A DNA stretch of 64,000 bases from Paenibacillus woosongensis (GCF_009725165.1 NZ_WNZW01000009.1:1-64000); one strand, 5' to 3'; shown: positions 35,104 through 44,005, counted from the stretch's first letter. Numbers and translations are program-made. Notes: generated by a model from the sequence alone, not told the origin.

Positions 35104-35943
35104 ATGAACCGCTTTGCAAGCATTGTTAAGTATACGGTTATGACCGTCCTGGCTGTCATTTCAATTATCCCGATCCTCTGGATGATCTCAGGTTCACTGC
35201 GACCTTATGAGGAATTGTTCAAGTACTCCTCTAGCCTGAATTATCATTTGTTCGTTCCTGTCCAGCCAACGCTGGCTAACTTTAAAGAGGTTATCTTCAA
35301 TGAGGGCAACCCATTTATTCGCTATATCGCCAATACACTGTTCGTTGCAGGGATTGTGACCTTGCTGGTGCTGCTGGTGAATTCGATGTCGGCGTTTGCT
35401 TTTGCCAAGCTGCGTTTCCGTGGAAAAGCGGTTGTCTTCGCACTGTTCATGTCGGCGATGATTATTCCTGGTGAAGTGACGCTGGTCCCGAACTATCTGC
35501 TGATGAATTATTTCGGCTGGCTCAACTCCTATAAGGCGTTGGTGATTCCTTCGATGCTGTCCGTGTTCGGGATCTTTCTGCTGCGGCAGTTCTTCGCGGA
35601 GATTCCCGATGAGATTCTGGAGGCGGCCAAAATCGACGGGGCCTCGATGCTGCGAACCTTTTCCAGCATTGTCTTGCCTGCGACCGTCCCACCAATGATC
35701 ACCCTCGCACTAATGACCTTTCTCGGTAATTGGGATTCGTATCTATGGCCGCTGATCGTAATCAATGACGACAAAAAACAGATGATCCAGGTAGCTATTG
35801 CCGCGTTCTCCTCGGTGGAAGGAACGGATTGGTCTAAGATTCTTGCGGCAAGCACCATTTCCACGGTTCCGATCCTGATCCTGTTTCTGTTCTTGCAGCG
35901 CTATTACATTCAGGGCATTACGATGTCTGGTGTAAAAGGGTAA
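35104..35943 (+). CDS. Sugar ABC transporter permease (MalG-like)
   Basis: A 279-residue permease with six helices and the EAA loop EAAKIDGASMLRTFSSIVLP near residues 176-195. The C-terminus QRYYIQGITMSGVKG is the MalG-group ending. A strong AGGAGG precedes the ATG. It is the partner of the permease at 34086 and the binding protein at 25492, and probably imports sucrose or fructo-oligosaccharides. Confidence 0.9.
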   Translation: MNRFASIVKYTVMTVLAVISIIPILWMISGSLRPYEELFKYSSSLNYHLFVPVQPTLANFKEVIFNEGNPFIRYIANTLFVAGIVTLLVLLVNSMSAFAFAKLRFRGKAVVFALFMSAMIIPGEVTLVPNYLLMNYFGWLNSYKALVIPSMLSVFGIFLLRQFFAEIPDEILEAAKIDGASMLRTFSSIVLPATVPPMITLALMTFLGNWDSYLWPLIVINDDKKQMIQVAIAAFSSVEGTDWSKILAASTISTVPILILFLFLQRYYIQGITMSGVKG

Positions 35944-35993
35944 TGCTGCAGCCATTCTACTGATCTGAATTGATAACGAAGGAGCAACGAACG

Positions 35994-36977
35994 ATGAAAT
36001 ATGATGCGGTGGCGCTCGGTGAGCTGCTGATAGATTTTACTCCTGCGGGGACATCTCCTGCGGGTAACCCCTACTTTGAGCGAAATGCCGGAGGCGCTCC
36101 GGTGAATGTGCTGGCCGCATTGTCGCGGCTCGGCAAGCATACGGCTTTTGTTGGAAAAGTCGGCGATGATCCGTTCGGTCAGTATCTGCGGGAAGCATTG
36201 GTTGCCGAAAATATCGCGGACAGCGGGTTGGTCCAGACAAGGACAGCCCATACGACGATGGCGTTTGTACATTTGGATGGTGACGGGGAGCGGAGCTTTC
36301 ATTTCTGCCGACATCCGGGCGCGGATGCTGAGCTGACTTTCGATGAGGTGAATCGTGAACTGCTTAGCAGCACACGGATCTTTCATTTCGGGTCGATCTC
36401 CATGACCACCGAGCCTGCTTACAGCGCTACAGTTCAGGCGGTCCGGCTGGCCAAATCGCATGGGGCACTTATCACCTACGATCCTAACTGGCGGCCTGCG
36501 TTATGGATGGATGATGCCCACAGCAGGGCTGCGATGGAAGAAGGGCTACATCTGGCAGACATCGTAAAAGTATCTGAAGAAGAACTGGTCTTCCTGACAG
36601 GAAGTCAGGATTTGGCGGATGGAGCAGGGCAGCTCTTGAACAGCTATCCTATCGCGCTATTACTCGTCACGCGGGGAGCAAAAGGAACTTATTATGCCAA
36701 CCGGACAGTGTCTGGCAATGTGGGCTCCTATCCGGTAACCCCAGTAGATACCACAGCAGCGGGTGACGGCTTTATGGGCGCTTTTATTTACCGACTGCTG
36801 GAGCTGGATAAACCGGTGACGGAGTGGGAAAGAAATGAACTGGAAAGAGCGGTGGCGTTCGCCAATGCGGCAGGCGCGATAGCGACCACGCGGAAAGGGG
36901 CAATCGCCTCCCTGGCAAAATTGGATGAGATTGCGGCGCTACAGCATCGTGGCGGAGGAAACGCAGATTCGATCTGA
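35994..36977 (+). CDS. PfkB-family fructokinase
   Basis: A 327-residue sugar kinase. NAGGAPVNVL at 31-40 is the first PfkB signature and TTAAGDGFMGAF the second, with catalytic Asp258. The start ALGELLIDFTP is typical of fructokinases. ATG at 35994 was chosen because GAAGGAG precedes it; a longer TTG start is less likely. It lies 50 bp after the permease and ends the locus. It should phosphorylate fructose released by the GH32 enzymes to fructose-6-phosphate. Confidence 0.9.
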   Translation: MKYDAVALGELLIDFTPAGTSPAGNPYFERNAGGAPVNVLAALSRLGKHTAFVGKVGDDPFGQYLREALVAENIADSGLVQTRTAHTTMAFVHLDGDGERSFHFCRHPGADAELTFDEVNRELLSSTRIFHFGSISMTTEPAYSATVQAVRLAKSHGALITYDPNWRPALWMDDAHSRAAMEEGLHLADIVKVSEEELVFLTGSQDLADGAGQLLNSYPIALLLVTRGAKGTYYANRTVSGNVGSYPVTPVDTTAAGDGFMGAFIYRLLELDKPVTEWERNELERAVAFANAAGAIATTRKGAIASLAKLDEIAALQHRGGGNADSI

Positions 36978-37060
36978 TCAGGGGCTCGGATACTACTAGT
37001 CGCCGGAGTCCTCTGTCTCAATAATAATGAGAGGAAATAAGCGAGGGGAAGAATAACAAC

Positions 37061-37280
37061 CTATTTTCTGAGAAAAAAGCTGCGCTTCCGGAAAAGGCAA
37101 TGCTTACGCTTCCTAAAGGCCTCAACATGCTCAACCATGCCTCGCGGCATATTGGACACCGTTTGAGGCGTATAGTGATGTCCATACATTTTCTCAAGCA
37201 GATCTGAAATCTCCGCCATGGTTACGCCCTTCTGGAACATGTGAATGACGAATGATTCCAGGGTGTCGTACAGAATATGC
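37061..37280 (-). pseudogene. IS256-family transposase remnant
   Basis: The minus strand encodes about 60 residues of a Transposase_mut protein: ESFVIHMFQKGVTMAEISDLLEKMYGHHYTPQTVSNM then VEHVEAFRKR. This is the N-terminal HTH part that precedes the catalytic DDE region in IS256 elements. There is no start, the catalytic part is missing, and the tail degenerates to a stop at 37061. No terminal inverted repeats were seen. Confidence 0.75.
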
Positions 37281-37439
37281 GAAGATTTTCTATTTTAATT
37301 AAAATAACAAGGGAGTTGGAAGCTAGTAGCAATCGACTAGTTGATTAATCCGCTATTAAATTACGAATCCCAAATCAAAATCCCCCTCAACATACTGTTC
37401 AGGGGGATACACGCTTTAGGGATGATCCAAGGAACGTTA

Positions 37440-37547
37440 TTATTGTTTCAGGAAATCAATTTCTATTTCATTTCTTTGTGGTTCACGTTTAAACAGATAT
37501 TCACCATGCCGAATGGATGCAAGTACTTCTGCACGCTCACGAATGGC
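37440..37547 (-). pseudogene. Possible coding remnant
   Basis: A 35-codon open stretch with protein-like composition (IRERAEVLASIRHGEYLFKR, ending EIDFLKQ) runs to a stop at 37440 but has no start codon or ribosome site and is blocked upstream by TAA at 37548. It looks like the 3' end of a lost gene. The family is not recognised. Confidence 0.35.
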
Positions 37548-37571
37548 TTAAGAGGATAAGACAACGCCAAG

Positions 37572-37605
37572 AGGAGCCCGACACAAGTTCTGTGACCAAG
37601 CTCCT
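37572..37605 (+). terminator. Hairpin with T-run
   Basis: AGGAGC (37572-37577) pairs with GCTCCT (37600-37605), with CACA/TGTG pairing inside the loop, then TTTTT. No intact plus-strand gene precedes it, so it is probably left from a lost gene. Confidence 0.55.
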
Positions 37606-37710
37606 TTTTATGAAGGTAAACCATAGTATCTCTAATCTATGAAACAGTCGATTAACAAACACGGGTCTTCAATTCCATTGCTCCCACATCTATCAATGCT
37701 TCTGCTAGTT

Positions 37711-37806
37711 TCAAAAATTAAATCCTAGTATTCCGTCGATTTCCATGCCATAATCCATATTTCCGATTTCAACTTGAAAATCTTTAAGGGCCGCTTCTCC
37801 AACTAT
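37711..37806 (-). pseudogene. Truncated retropepsin-like aspartic protease (3' end)
   Basis: The minus strand directly after the 87-residue gene encodes VGEAALKDFQVEIGNMDYG then MEIDGILGFNF and a stop at 37711. This is the C-terminal end of the small retropepsin-like proteins of Bacilli (pattern DGILGxxF). The N-terminal half, including the catalytic DTG, is gone. In intact genomes, as I recall, such a gene often follows a homolog of the 87-residue gene, so an internal deletion is likely. Confidence 0.6.
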
Positions 37807-38066
37807 AATGGAATCCAGGTTCTAATCCCTACATATCGTTCTCGCGCTACTACCTCTGAACGGGATGTGTGGAAAAAACAATACTCGCGGTGAGGGTTCT
37901 CCTGGTGCAGCTCACTATACCGCTTCAATGCTTTGGTGGAATTCTCGAAGGAGTCAATGACAGTCATCTCTTCTATGAAACGCTGGCCTTCCTTAGAATA
38001 CGCTTTGGTTGCCTCAAGAACGACCCATTCATTGGGAAAACGTTCTTTAACCTCATCCCATCGCAT
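37803..38066 (-). CDS. Conserved small hypothetical protein
   Basis: An 87-residue cytoplasmic protein: MRWDEVKERFPNEWVVLEATKAYS, then MTVIDSFENSTKALKRYSELHQENP and EYCFFHTSRSEV. The ATG at 38066 follows GGAGG. I recall this kind of protein directly upstream of a retropepsin-like gene in Bacilli, and here the remnant of such a gene follows immediately at 37711-37806. Function unknown. Confidence 0.75.
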   Translation of the reverse strand: MRWDEVKERFPNEWVVLEATKAYSKEGQRFIEEMTVIDSFENSTKALKRYSELHQENPHREYCFFHTSRSEVVARERYVGIRTWIPL

Positions 38067-38237
38067 CTTGGATACCTCCGATTGAATAGTTACTTTTATT
38101 ATGTCATATCGGACTGCTTATCATTAACCAGTGTAAGCCCCAGCTGCTGCTCCATAAATGCATCCTAACAAAACTTTCCAGTCCCTCTATGCGTCTAATA
38201 CAGTATCAATGAAAAATTTTCACGGAGGTAACGTACC

Positions 38238-39203
38238 ATGAAGAACTGGCTTCGCCACGCCGTCCTTGCAGCGGCAGCTTTTATTGTACTTCTTGCTAAC
38301 CTTCCAGCGGCCTATGCGGCCTATGCGCCTGCCACCAAGCTGATTGTAGAAGGAAAAACGATTACCGAGCGCCTGCCCGTCATCACGGATCGCGGACGAA
38401 CTCTGGTTCCGCTGCGCATCATTAGCGAGGCGCTGGACGCCAAGGTCCAGTGGGATTCCAAAACATCCACGGTCACCGTGCAGAAATGGGGAGAACGCCT
38501 AAGCTTGAAGCCCGGCACCAAAAAGGCCACATTGCGGGGGACAAAATCCGGCGATCTAGCTCTAGACCTGGATGCGCCAGCCAAATTAAAAAATGGAATC
38601 GTTTATGTTCCGATGCGCCTGATTGCCCATTCCTTTGGATATCAGGTGGAATGGACTCAAGGGGAGATTCGAATTTACTCGCCGCTTAGCGAGGAGACTA
38701 AGAACATTTTGTATCGCGGCTCTCTGGAAGAGGCAAGACCGAAAATTATGCGGCTCATTCAGTCCGTTCACTATATGAACCCTCCGCTGGAGACCAAGAT
38801 TTTAGATGAAAACTACGATAGGACGTTTATTTTTCCGGAAGGCGAAGCGTTGGGTTATTACTATATTTATGGGGATACGATATCCTGGGTCGAACTGCAG
38901 GATGGCTTTCTAGTATGTACTTGGCAAGCTAACTTTGAATATGCCTCTATTGGTCACACGGAGACCCTCATGGGAACGAGCATCACAAACTCCACGGGCA
39001 AAGCGCCTGAAATCAACAAAAATTTGCTGTACTATTCGTATGGTATTTTTGGCGACAGCAGTCATACCGAATACGGAATGATCGATACAAACTACCAATA
39101 CATGACTCTCGCTTACGAACGCATTGTTGGCGATAGGGTCACTGACTCGGAGGGGGTCATGTCATTTACGCTGCCAGGCGAGGTAAGAACGGATTATCGA
39201 TAG
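38238..39203 (+). CDS. Copper-amine-oxidase-N-like (stalk) domain exported protein
   Basis: A 321-residue exported protein. The signal peptide spans about residues 1-28 with a cleavage site near AYA. Residues about 30-145 form a Cu_amine_oxidN1-type stalk domain: DRGRTLVPLRIISEALDAKVQWD and a second half-repeat, IVYVPMRLIAHSFGYQVEW. The remainder (150-321) is beta-rich with aromatic residues and is not recognised. CGGAGG precedes the ATG. In Paenibacillus such stalk domains attach surface proteins; no oxidase catalytic domain is present. It stands alone. Confidence 0.8.
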   Translation: MKNWLRHAVLAAAAFIVLLANLPAAYAAYAPATKLIVEGKTITERLPVITDRGRTLVPLRIISEALDAKVQWDSKTSTVTVQKWGERLSLKPGTKKATLRGTKSGDLALDLDAPAKLKNGIVYVPMRLIAHSFGYQVEWTQGEIRIYSPLSEETKNILYRGSLEEARPKIMRLIQSVHYMNPPLETKILDENYDRTFIFPEGEALGYYYIYGDTISWVELQDGFLVCTWQANFEYASIGHTETLMGTSITNSTGKAPEINKNLLYYSYGIFGDSSHTEYGMIDTNYQYMTLAYERIVGDRVTDSEGVMSFTLPGEVRTDYR

Positions 39204-39209
39204 TCCGCT

Positions 39210-39425
39210 CTAGTCTGCCGGCAAGCTCTCCACCGCTGTAAAAAATACATCCAGCAGCTCGACTTCAAAGTTAGCTTGGACATACTCCGTGATTTGCTCC
39301 AGCTCTCGGGCACTCCTATACTCCAAGCATGGACGCCCTTCGCTCCAAAGAACTCTGCATTGAAATATCTCTGTGACACGCTCAATAATGTAATCTTGCT
39401 CTACAGCTCCACGACGGATGGTCAT
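39210..39425 (-). CDS. Small hypothetical protein
   Basis: A 71-residue acidic protein (MTIRRGAVEQDYIIERVTEIF, then ELEQITEYVQANFEVELLDVFF) with ATG at 39425 behind AAGGGAG. Composition and ribosome site support a real gene. It is convergent with the stalk-domain gene, ending 6 bp from it. No family is recognised. Confidence 0.6.
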   Translation of the reverse strand: MTIRRGAVEQDYIIERVTEIFQCRVLWSEGRPCLEYRSARELEQITEYVQANFEVELLDVFFTAVESLPAD

Positions 39426-39586
39426 GTCTGATGCTCCCTTGCTATTTAATCTCAGTGGTATAGCTATATAGTAATATTACATTTGTTCTCACAGAAAGAG
39501 TATTACATGAAGCACAATAAGTTACAACAAGCTGCTGCAAAAAGAAAGCCAACCAATAGCCTGGCATAGAAGAGGTGATCATAGTT

Positions 39587-40006
39587 ATGCCTAGAAAAGC
39601 CTCCCTAATCCTCATTTCAATTCTAGGGATCATCTGTGTCTGGACGCTGTCCCGAGCGTTATTTTCGAATCTGACCGCAAATCGCAGTTATGATCTCCAA
39701 CTTGGGTTTACACCGAATCACGAATTGCACAAAATTAACGACAGTTCTGATCGTTTTATCAACCATGCTCCGCTAACTGCAAAAGCCATTTATCCAGATC
39801 AGAAGGAAAGCTTACTTCAGGCTCAATTATATGTGACAAAACGCGGGGAAAGCGAAATTCTTCAGCAAGAGTCAATGAGAGAAACCGAGGACCTGGCCGC
39901 CTTTGAAATGCGGCTTCATAATTTGAAATGGGAGAAGGGAGACTACACTCTTCACTTTAAGCGAGGGTTGGACATTCAAAAGTCCCTTGATTTTACGCTT
40001 CAATAG
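39587..40006 (+). CDS. Single-TM hypothetical protein
   Basis: A 139-residue protein with an N-terminal membrane helix (about 6-24, LILISILGIICVWTLS) and a beta-rich outside domain ending DYTLHFKRGLDIQKSLDFTLQ. ATG at 39587 lies 9 nt after AGAGGTG. The domain shape hints at an FixH-like or Ig-like fold, but this is a guess. It is followed by a hairpin at 40037. Confidence 0.6.
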   Translation: MPRKASLILISILGIICVWTLSRALFSNLTANRSYDLQLGFTPNHELHKINDSSDRFINHAPLTAKAIYPDQKESLLQAQLYVTKRGESEILQQESMRETEDLAAFEMRLHNLKWEKGDYTLHFKRGLDIQKSLDFTLQ

Positions 40007-40036
40007 CTCATGTGGCGGCTTCATATGTTCTTCAGT

Positions 40037-40067
40037 ATGGTCCTGTAAGTGCTCCTTTCAGGACCAT
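40037..40067 (+). terminator. Hairpin between convergent genes
   Basis: ATGGTCCTG (40037-40045) pairs with CAGGACCAT (40059-40067) over a 13-nt loop. It lies between the ends of convergent genes, with no strong T-run. Confidence 0.5.
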
Positions 40068-40092
40068 TGTAAATGGCTGTGGTTTGACAGCC

Positions 40093-40635
40093 TCAACTCA
40101 TCAGCAGCTCCGACGGCATCCGGGCGGTCTCCGCATAACGCTGCGCTTCCTGCATAAGCTCTACATCGGTTGCCTTCGTTGTATTGTACGTAACAAATGG
40201 CGGCAGAAACTCAGCATCGCACCGGGTCAGGGTTCTCTCGATCGGCCGCAGAAGCTCGCTGAGGGTGTATCGGTTAAACCCTCCAGAGCGATACTCTTTC
40301 TCCGACCCTCCCGTCGTCGTTGCCACCATGAACGCTTTGCCCTTCAGCTGATCTCCACCTGATCCGTAGGCCCAGCCATACTCCAGTACGTCATCGAACC
40401 ACTTTTTGAGCAGTGGCGGACTGCTGTACCAGTACAAAGGGAATTGAAGAATGATTCGGTCATGCTCCAGTAATAGCTGCTGTTCCTGCTTCACATCGAT
40501 GTTCCAGTCCGGATACGCCCCATACAGATCATGAAGCAGCACTCCCGCTCGCTGTAATTCCAGACATAACGCCCGGTTGGCGCGAGAAGTGTTCAAATCG
40601 GGATGGGCCAGGATAGCCATGATTTTCACCAGCAT
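40093..40635 (-). CDS. NAD(P)H-dependent flavodoxin-fold quinone oxidoreductase
   Basis: A 180-residue protein of the Flavodoxin_2 / KefF-like family. AILAHPDLNTSRAN at 7-20 binds FMN phosphate, FPLYWYSSPPLLKKWFDDVLEYGWAYG is the family's hallmark, and ATTTGGSEKEY contacts the flavin. It should reduce quinones or other electrophiles with NAD(P)H. ATG at 40635 follows AAGGAGAG. It is divergent from an HxlR regulator, and the promoter gap contains two palindromes (40718-40732, 40809-40826). This is the usual layout for an electrophile-responsive HxlR/YodB-type switch. Confidence 0.88.
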   Translation of the reverse strand: MLVKIMAILAHPDLNTSRANRALCLELQRAGVLLHDLYGAYPDWNIDVKQEQQLLLEHDRIILQFPLYWYSSPPLLKKWFDDVLEYGWAYGSGGDQLKGKAFMVATTTGGSEKEYRSGGFNRYTLSELLRPIERTLTRCDAEFLPPFVTYNTTKATDVELMQEAQRYAETARMPSELLMS

Positions 40636-40717
40636 ATCTCTCCTTCCTACAATGGTGCATCGCGATGCAATCCCATTATTGGCGAGAATCCGCTGAGGTG
40701 TAAAGTACGCATTATTA

Positions 40718-40732
40718 ACGTACTATGTACGT
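40718..40732. promoter_or_regulatory. Palindrome ACGTAC-TAT-GTACGT, candidate HxlR operator 1
   Basis: A perfect 6-3-6 dyad in the gap between the quinone reductase and HxlR genes, 83 bp before the reductase start. It shares GTAC half-sites with operator 2. Confidence 0.6.
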
Positions 40733-40808
40733 CAAATCGTACATTTAGCCGGACGTTGGTTCATTTGTTGGTGGTACATTTTACAGATATCCAGCAGACA
40801 TCCCCTTT

Positions 40809-40826
40809 AGTACGGTATACCGTACT
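40809..40826. promoter_or_regulatory. 18-bp palindrome AGTACGGTATACCGTACT, candidate HxlR operator 2
   Basis: A perfect 18-bp palindrome centred about 100 bp before the HxlR start. Its GTAC half-sites recur in operator 1 and in nearby single sites (AAAGTACGC, GCGTACTG). HxlR/YodB regulators bind GTAC-containing dyads, so a role in control of this pair is likely. Confidence 0.65.
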
Positions 40827-40918
40827 TAGTACTGCTAATGAGCGTACTGTTCCATTTCTTAGCCCTCTGGTAAAATCTGTGTTAAACAGGTACCCACACG
40901 AAAGGAGCGGGGACGACG

Positions 40919-41296
40919 ATGCAAGACGAAATGCGCGACGAGGTGCGCGATAACGGCAAGACAGCGGGCATATTGACCACACTCCGCGTGATTGGAGGAA
41001 AGTGGAAGCCATTCATTTTGTTCATTCTGCTGCAGGACGGCACGAAACGCTTCGGCGAGCTGCGGCGCCTGCTCCCGAATATTACGCAAGGCATGCTGAC
41101 TAATCAGCTGCGTGAGCTGGAGCGGGACGGTCTGGTGATCCGCACGATTCATCAACAAATCCCCCCTAAAGTGGAATATTCCATATCGGACTACGGCAAA
41201 TCTCTCCACAAGGTACTCACGGAGATGTGCGGCTGGGGGTTTCAACACCTGGAATATATTCAGCACACGGCCAGCGAGCCAGCCGCAAAATCTTAA
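40919..41296 (+). CDS. HxlR-family transcriptional regulator
   Basis: A 125-residue MarR-like winged-helix protein. [48 protein letters not shown] is the HxlR domain in full. The YodB-type N-terminal redox Cys near position 6 is absent, and one Cys occurs near residue 104 (MCGWGF). ATG at 40919 follows AGGAGCGGGG. It probably represses the divergent reductase and itself through the palindromes between them. Confidence 0.88.
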   Translation: MQDEMRDEVRDNGKTAGILTTLRVIGGKWKPFILFILLQDGTKRFGELRRLLPNITQGMLTNQLRELERDGLVIRTIHQQIPPKVEYSISDYGKSLHKVLTEMCGWGFQHLEYIQHTASEPAAKS

Positions 41297-41330
41297 GCAA
41301 GCCATCGGCAGTCCATTCGTGCAACAAAAA

Positions 41331-41356
41331 AACTGCCAACCAACAAGTTGGCAGTT
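41331..41356 (-). terminator. Rho-independent terminator for the solute-binding gene
   Basis: AACTGCCAAC (41331-41340) pairs with GTTGGCAGTT (41347-41356). The A7 run at 41325-41331 is a T-run on the minus strand. It also sits behind the convergent HxlR gene. Confidence 0.8.
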
Positions 41357-41374
41357 CCGGTTCACGCTATATTC

Positions 41375-43075
41375 TTACTCTCCATACCACAGCTTCACGC
41401 GGTCTTTGACAAACTGGCCATAAGCCTCTTCCATTTCCTTGACACCGGCTTTATCAAGCTCCTTCATGTAGCTGTCCCAAATGGCATCGAAATCCGCTGG
41501 CTTCGCCATAATCGCTTCCGGGATGCGTTTCCAAGTAATATCCTTCATTTTGGCTCCCAGTATAGTCGCCTTGTTATCTGCCGGTAAGGAGATGTTGTAT
41601 ACTGCGCCGGCCTTTCTCTCCGGGAATTCCTCTTCACTAGGGAACAGGCCCTTCCAATGCTCTATATTGTATGCGGCCAGCGCTTCTTTCTCCGGCTCAC
41701 TGTAGGAAGCCGTCAGCTCCTCGGCATTCGTCTTGGTGAAATAGTTGCCCGTGGAATCTTTGATTCCATCTCCATAATGCACCATCATGTTCCAGTAGAA
41801 TCCAAGGCCGGATTCCTTGGTGTAAGCCGTGCCCTCCCGGTCCATTTTGTCCTGAATGTCTTTAGGCACATAACGTTTGCCATTCTCCACGACGTAATCG
41901 ATTCCTTCAACGCCCCAGTTCACCAGAATTTGTCCCTCTTCGGAAGCCAGGTAGTCCAGAAACTTGATGGCCGCTACAGGATCTTTGCATTGACTGGAAA
42001 TCGCTACGCCATAACCTCCGTCAAAGCCTGCTGACCAGAAGCTGGGATCTTTATATTCCTTGCTCAGCGTTACTGGATAATGTCCATAGGTATGATCGAA
42101 CTTGCCGGCTGCTTTCAGCGATTGCTGCGCATCCCCGAACTCCCACATCGGAACAATGAGACCAAGCACGCGTCCTGACGCTACTTTAGACTTGAACTGA
42201 TCTGTTTTCTGAACGAAGCTCTCCGGGTCCAAGAGGCCGATATCGTTCATGTGGTTCAGCCAGCGGAAATATTCCTTCTCTTCCGGGCGGCGGAAGTGAT
42301 ACGTCACGTCAAAGGTTTCCTGATCCACATAATATTCTCCATCGTCAGGCGCGCCCGTCGTCATGAAGCCTACGTTAGTCACCATGTACATATGCCAATC
42401 ATCTGCATTCAGGGAAAGGCCGATATTCTTATTTCCGTTCTCGTCGGTAGGATACTTCGCTAAATAGTCGGAGATGACTTTCTCATAATCCTGAAGCGTG
42501 CGAATTTCGGGATAACCGGCTTCTTTTACAACCCGATGCTGCAATTCGAAGCCGTGCTCTGCTCTGAATTTCTTCTCCTCTACTGCGGACCAGGTAGGAA
42601 TGGCATAGATCGACTGATCCTCCAGGCTGTATTTGGCGCGGACAATCTTATCTCCTAACATCTTCTTAATATTGGGCGCATGCTGTTCAATCAAGTCGGT
42701 TAAATCAAGAACCCCTCCGACATCGACCAGTTTGCCCAAATCGGCTTTGGCAGCGATAAGATCAGGGTACTCCCCGGTAGCGGCCATAATGGACACCTTC
42801 TGCCCTGGATCGCCCACCGCAAATTCGGCATCCAGGATGACACCCGTCTTTTCGGTAATGATTTTGCCAATACGGTCCTGCATCTTATTCCAATTCGGGT
42901 TCGGATCCTCAGAGAAATACGTCAACGTGATGACTTCATTAGACGGTATGGTGTCTGATTGCTGCGACTCGTCAGGCTGCTCCCCATTTTTGGCCCCGCC
43001 ACAACCCGTTAATGCCGAAGACAGCATCAGCAGAACGAGTAGTGAAACTGCCAGCCCCTTCCTTCCTAGCCTCAT
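41375..43075 (-). CDS. LplA-type ABC transporter solute-binding lipoprotein
   Basis: A 566-residue lipoprotein, long as usual for the LplA/aldotetraouronate-binding group. The lipobox is ALTGC with Cys25 when started at ATG 43075, which has AAGGGG 9 nt upstream; a longer start at 43147 would bury the signal peptide and is rejected. Mature features are VITLTYFSEDPNPNW and ILVNWGVEGIDYVVENG near the C-terminal third. It is last in the operon kinase, regulator, permease, permease, binding protein. The likely ligand is a plant-wall oligosaccharide such as an aldouronate or xylo-oligosaccharide, inferred from the xylanolytic genes downstream. Confidence 0.85.
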   Translation of the reverse strand: MRLGRKGLAVSLLVLLMLSSALTGCGGAKNGEQPDESQQSDTIPSNEVITLTYFSEDPNPNWNKMQDRIGKIITEKTGVILDAEFAVGDPGQKVSIMAATGEYPDLIAAKADLGKLVDVGGVLDLTDLIEQHAPNIKKMLGDKIVRAKYSLEDQSIYAIPTWSAVEEKKFRAEHGFELQHRVVKEAGYPEIRTLQDYEKVISDYLAKYPTDENGNKNIGLSLNADDWHMYMVTNVGFMTTGAPDDGEYYVDQETFDVTYHFRRPEEKEYFRWLNHMNDIGLLDPESFVQKTDQFKSKVASGRVLGLIVPMWEFGDAQQSLKAAGKFDHTYGHYPVTLSKEYKDPSFWSAGFDGGYGVAISSQCKDPVAAIKFLDYLASEEGQILVNWGVEGIDYVVENGKRYVPKDIQDKMDREGTAYTKESGLGFYWNMMVHYGDGIKDSTGNYFTKTNAEELTASYSEPEKEALAAYNIEHWKGLFPSEEEFPERKAGAVYNISLPADNKATILGAKMKDITWKRIPEAIMAKPADFDAIWDSYMKELDKAGVKEMEEAYGQFVKDRVKLWYGE

Positions 43076-43156
43076 ATGATCACACCCCTTAGTTATGATT
43101 GCGTATTGAACAGACCCACACCTGACGATACCGGTCTCACGGATCATCGGGCTCCC

Positions 43157-44005
43157 CTAGCTTTTGACTGCGCCGAGAGTCATCCCTTTCACAAAATACT
43201 TCTGCAAAAACGGATATACGACGAGAATCGGAACCGTAGCTACGATCGTAATGGCCATCTTGACGGAATCGGGAGAGATCTGGGCCATCAGCTGGTTCAT
43301 GTTGTCCCCGCGGACATTGTTTGCATTCACGGTCGTGCTCTGCAGCACCTTCATCAATTCATATTGCAAGGTAGTCAGCTTGCTGTTAGAGCCGTTAAAT
43401 AAATAAGTATCGAACCAGGAATTCCACTGGCCCACGGCAAGGAACAGAGCAACAGTAGCCAGTGCCGGCTTGCATAGCGGAAGAATTACCCGATAGTAAA
43501 TCATGAAATCATTTGCCCCGTCCAGCTTCGCAGACTCCTGAAGGGAATATGGAATCCCATCAATAAACGACCGGATGACAAAAATGTTGAAGGCACTTAC
43601 CAGCCCCGGCAAAATATAGACGGCAAACGTGTTCACCAGGTCCAGATTACGAATCAGAACAAAGCCTGGAATGAGCCCGCCTGACACGTACATCGTGATC
43701 GCCAGGAAGGTCGAGATGAACCTTCTGCCCTGGAATTCCGTCCGGGCCAGCGTAAAGGCAAGCATCGAGCCGCTGATCAATCCCGCAATCGTGCCGACTA
43801 CGGTACGCAGAACGGATATTTTAAACCCGGTAATGAGACCGTCGTAGCTGAATATCAGCTTGTAATTCTGCAAGGTGAAGTCTCGCGGATAGATCGTAAT
43901 GCCGCCCCTGACGGTATCTACCGAATCGTTAAAAGAAATCGCCAGCACGTTCAAGAACGGGTACAGTGTAATGATCGTAATGAGCGTAATAAGAACATAG
44001 ACCAC
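43157..44005 (-). CDS. YtcP/LplC-type ABC permease, start codon odd
   Basis: A 282-residue permease counted from GTG 44005, with six helices and the EAA loop ESAKLDGANDFMIYYRVILP. It ends with VKGMTLGAVKS, typical of YtcP/LplC. The true N-terminus is probably longer: in frame upstream lies ASKSLFDRLFDV, the usual start of this family, and the codon before it at 44042-44044 is ATA, 6 nt after GGAGGAG, where homologs have ATG. No ATG, GTG or TTG is available between the previous stop and 44005. It pairs with the permease at 44063. No ATPase lies in the operon. Confidence 0.8.
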   Translation of the reverse strand: MVYVLITLITIITLYPFLNVLAISFNDSVDTVRGGITIYPRDFTLQNYKLIFSYDGLITGFKISVLRTVVGTIAGLISGSMLAFTLARTEFQGRRFISTFLAITMYVSGGLIPGFVLIRNLDLVNTFAVYILPGLVSAFNIFVIRSFIDGIPYSLQESAKLDGANDFMIYYRVILPLCKPALATVALFLAVGQWNSWFDTYLFNGSNSKLTTLQYELMKVLQSTTVNANNVRGDNMNQLMAQISPDSVKMAITIVATVPILVVYPFLQKYFVKGMTLGAVKS

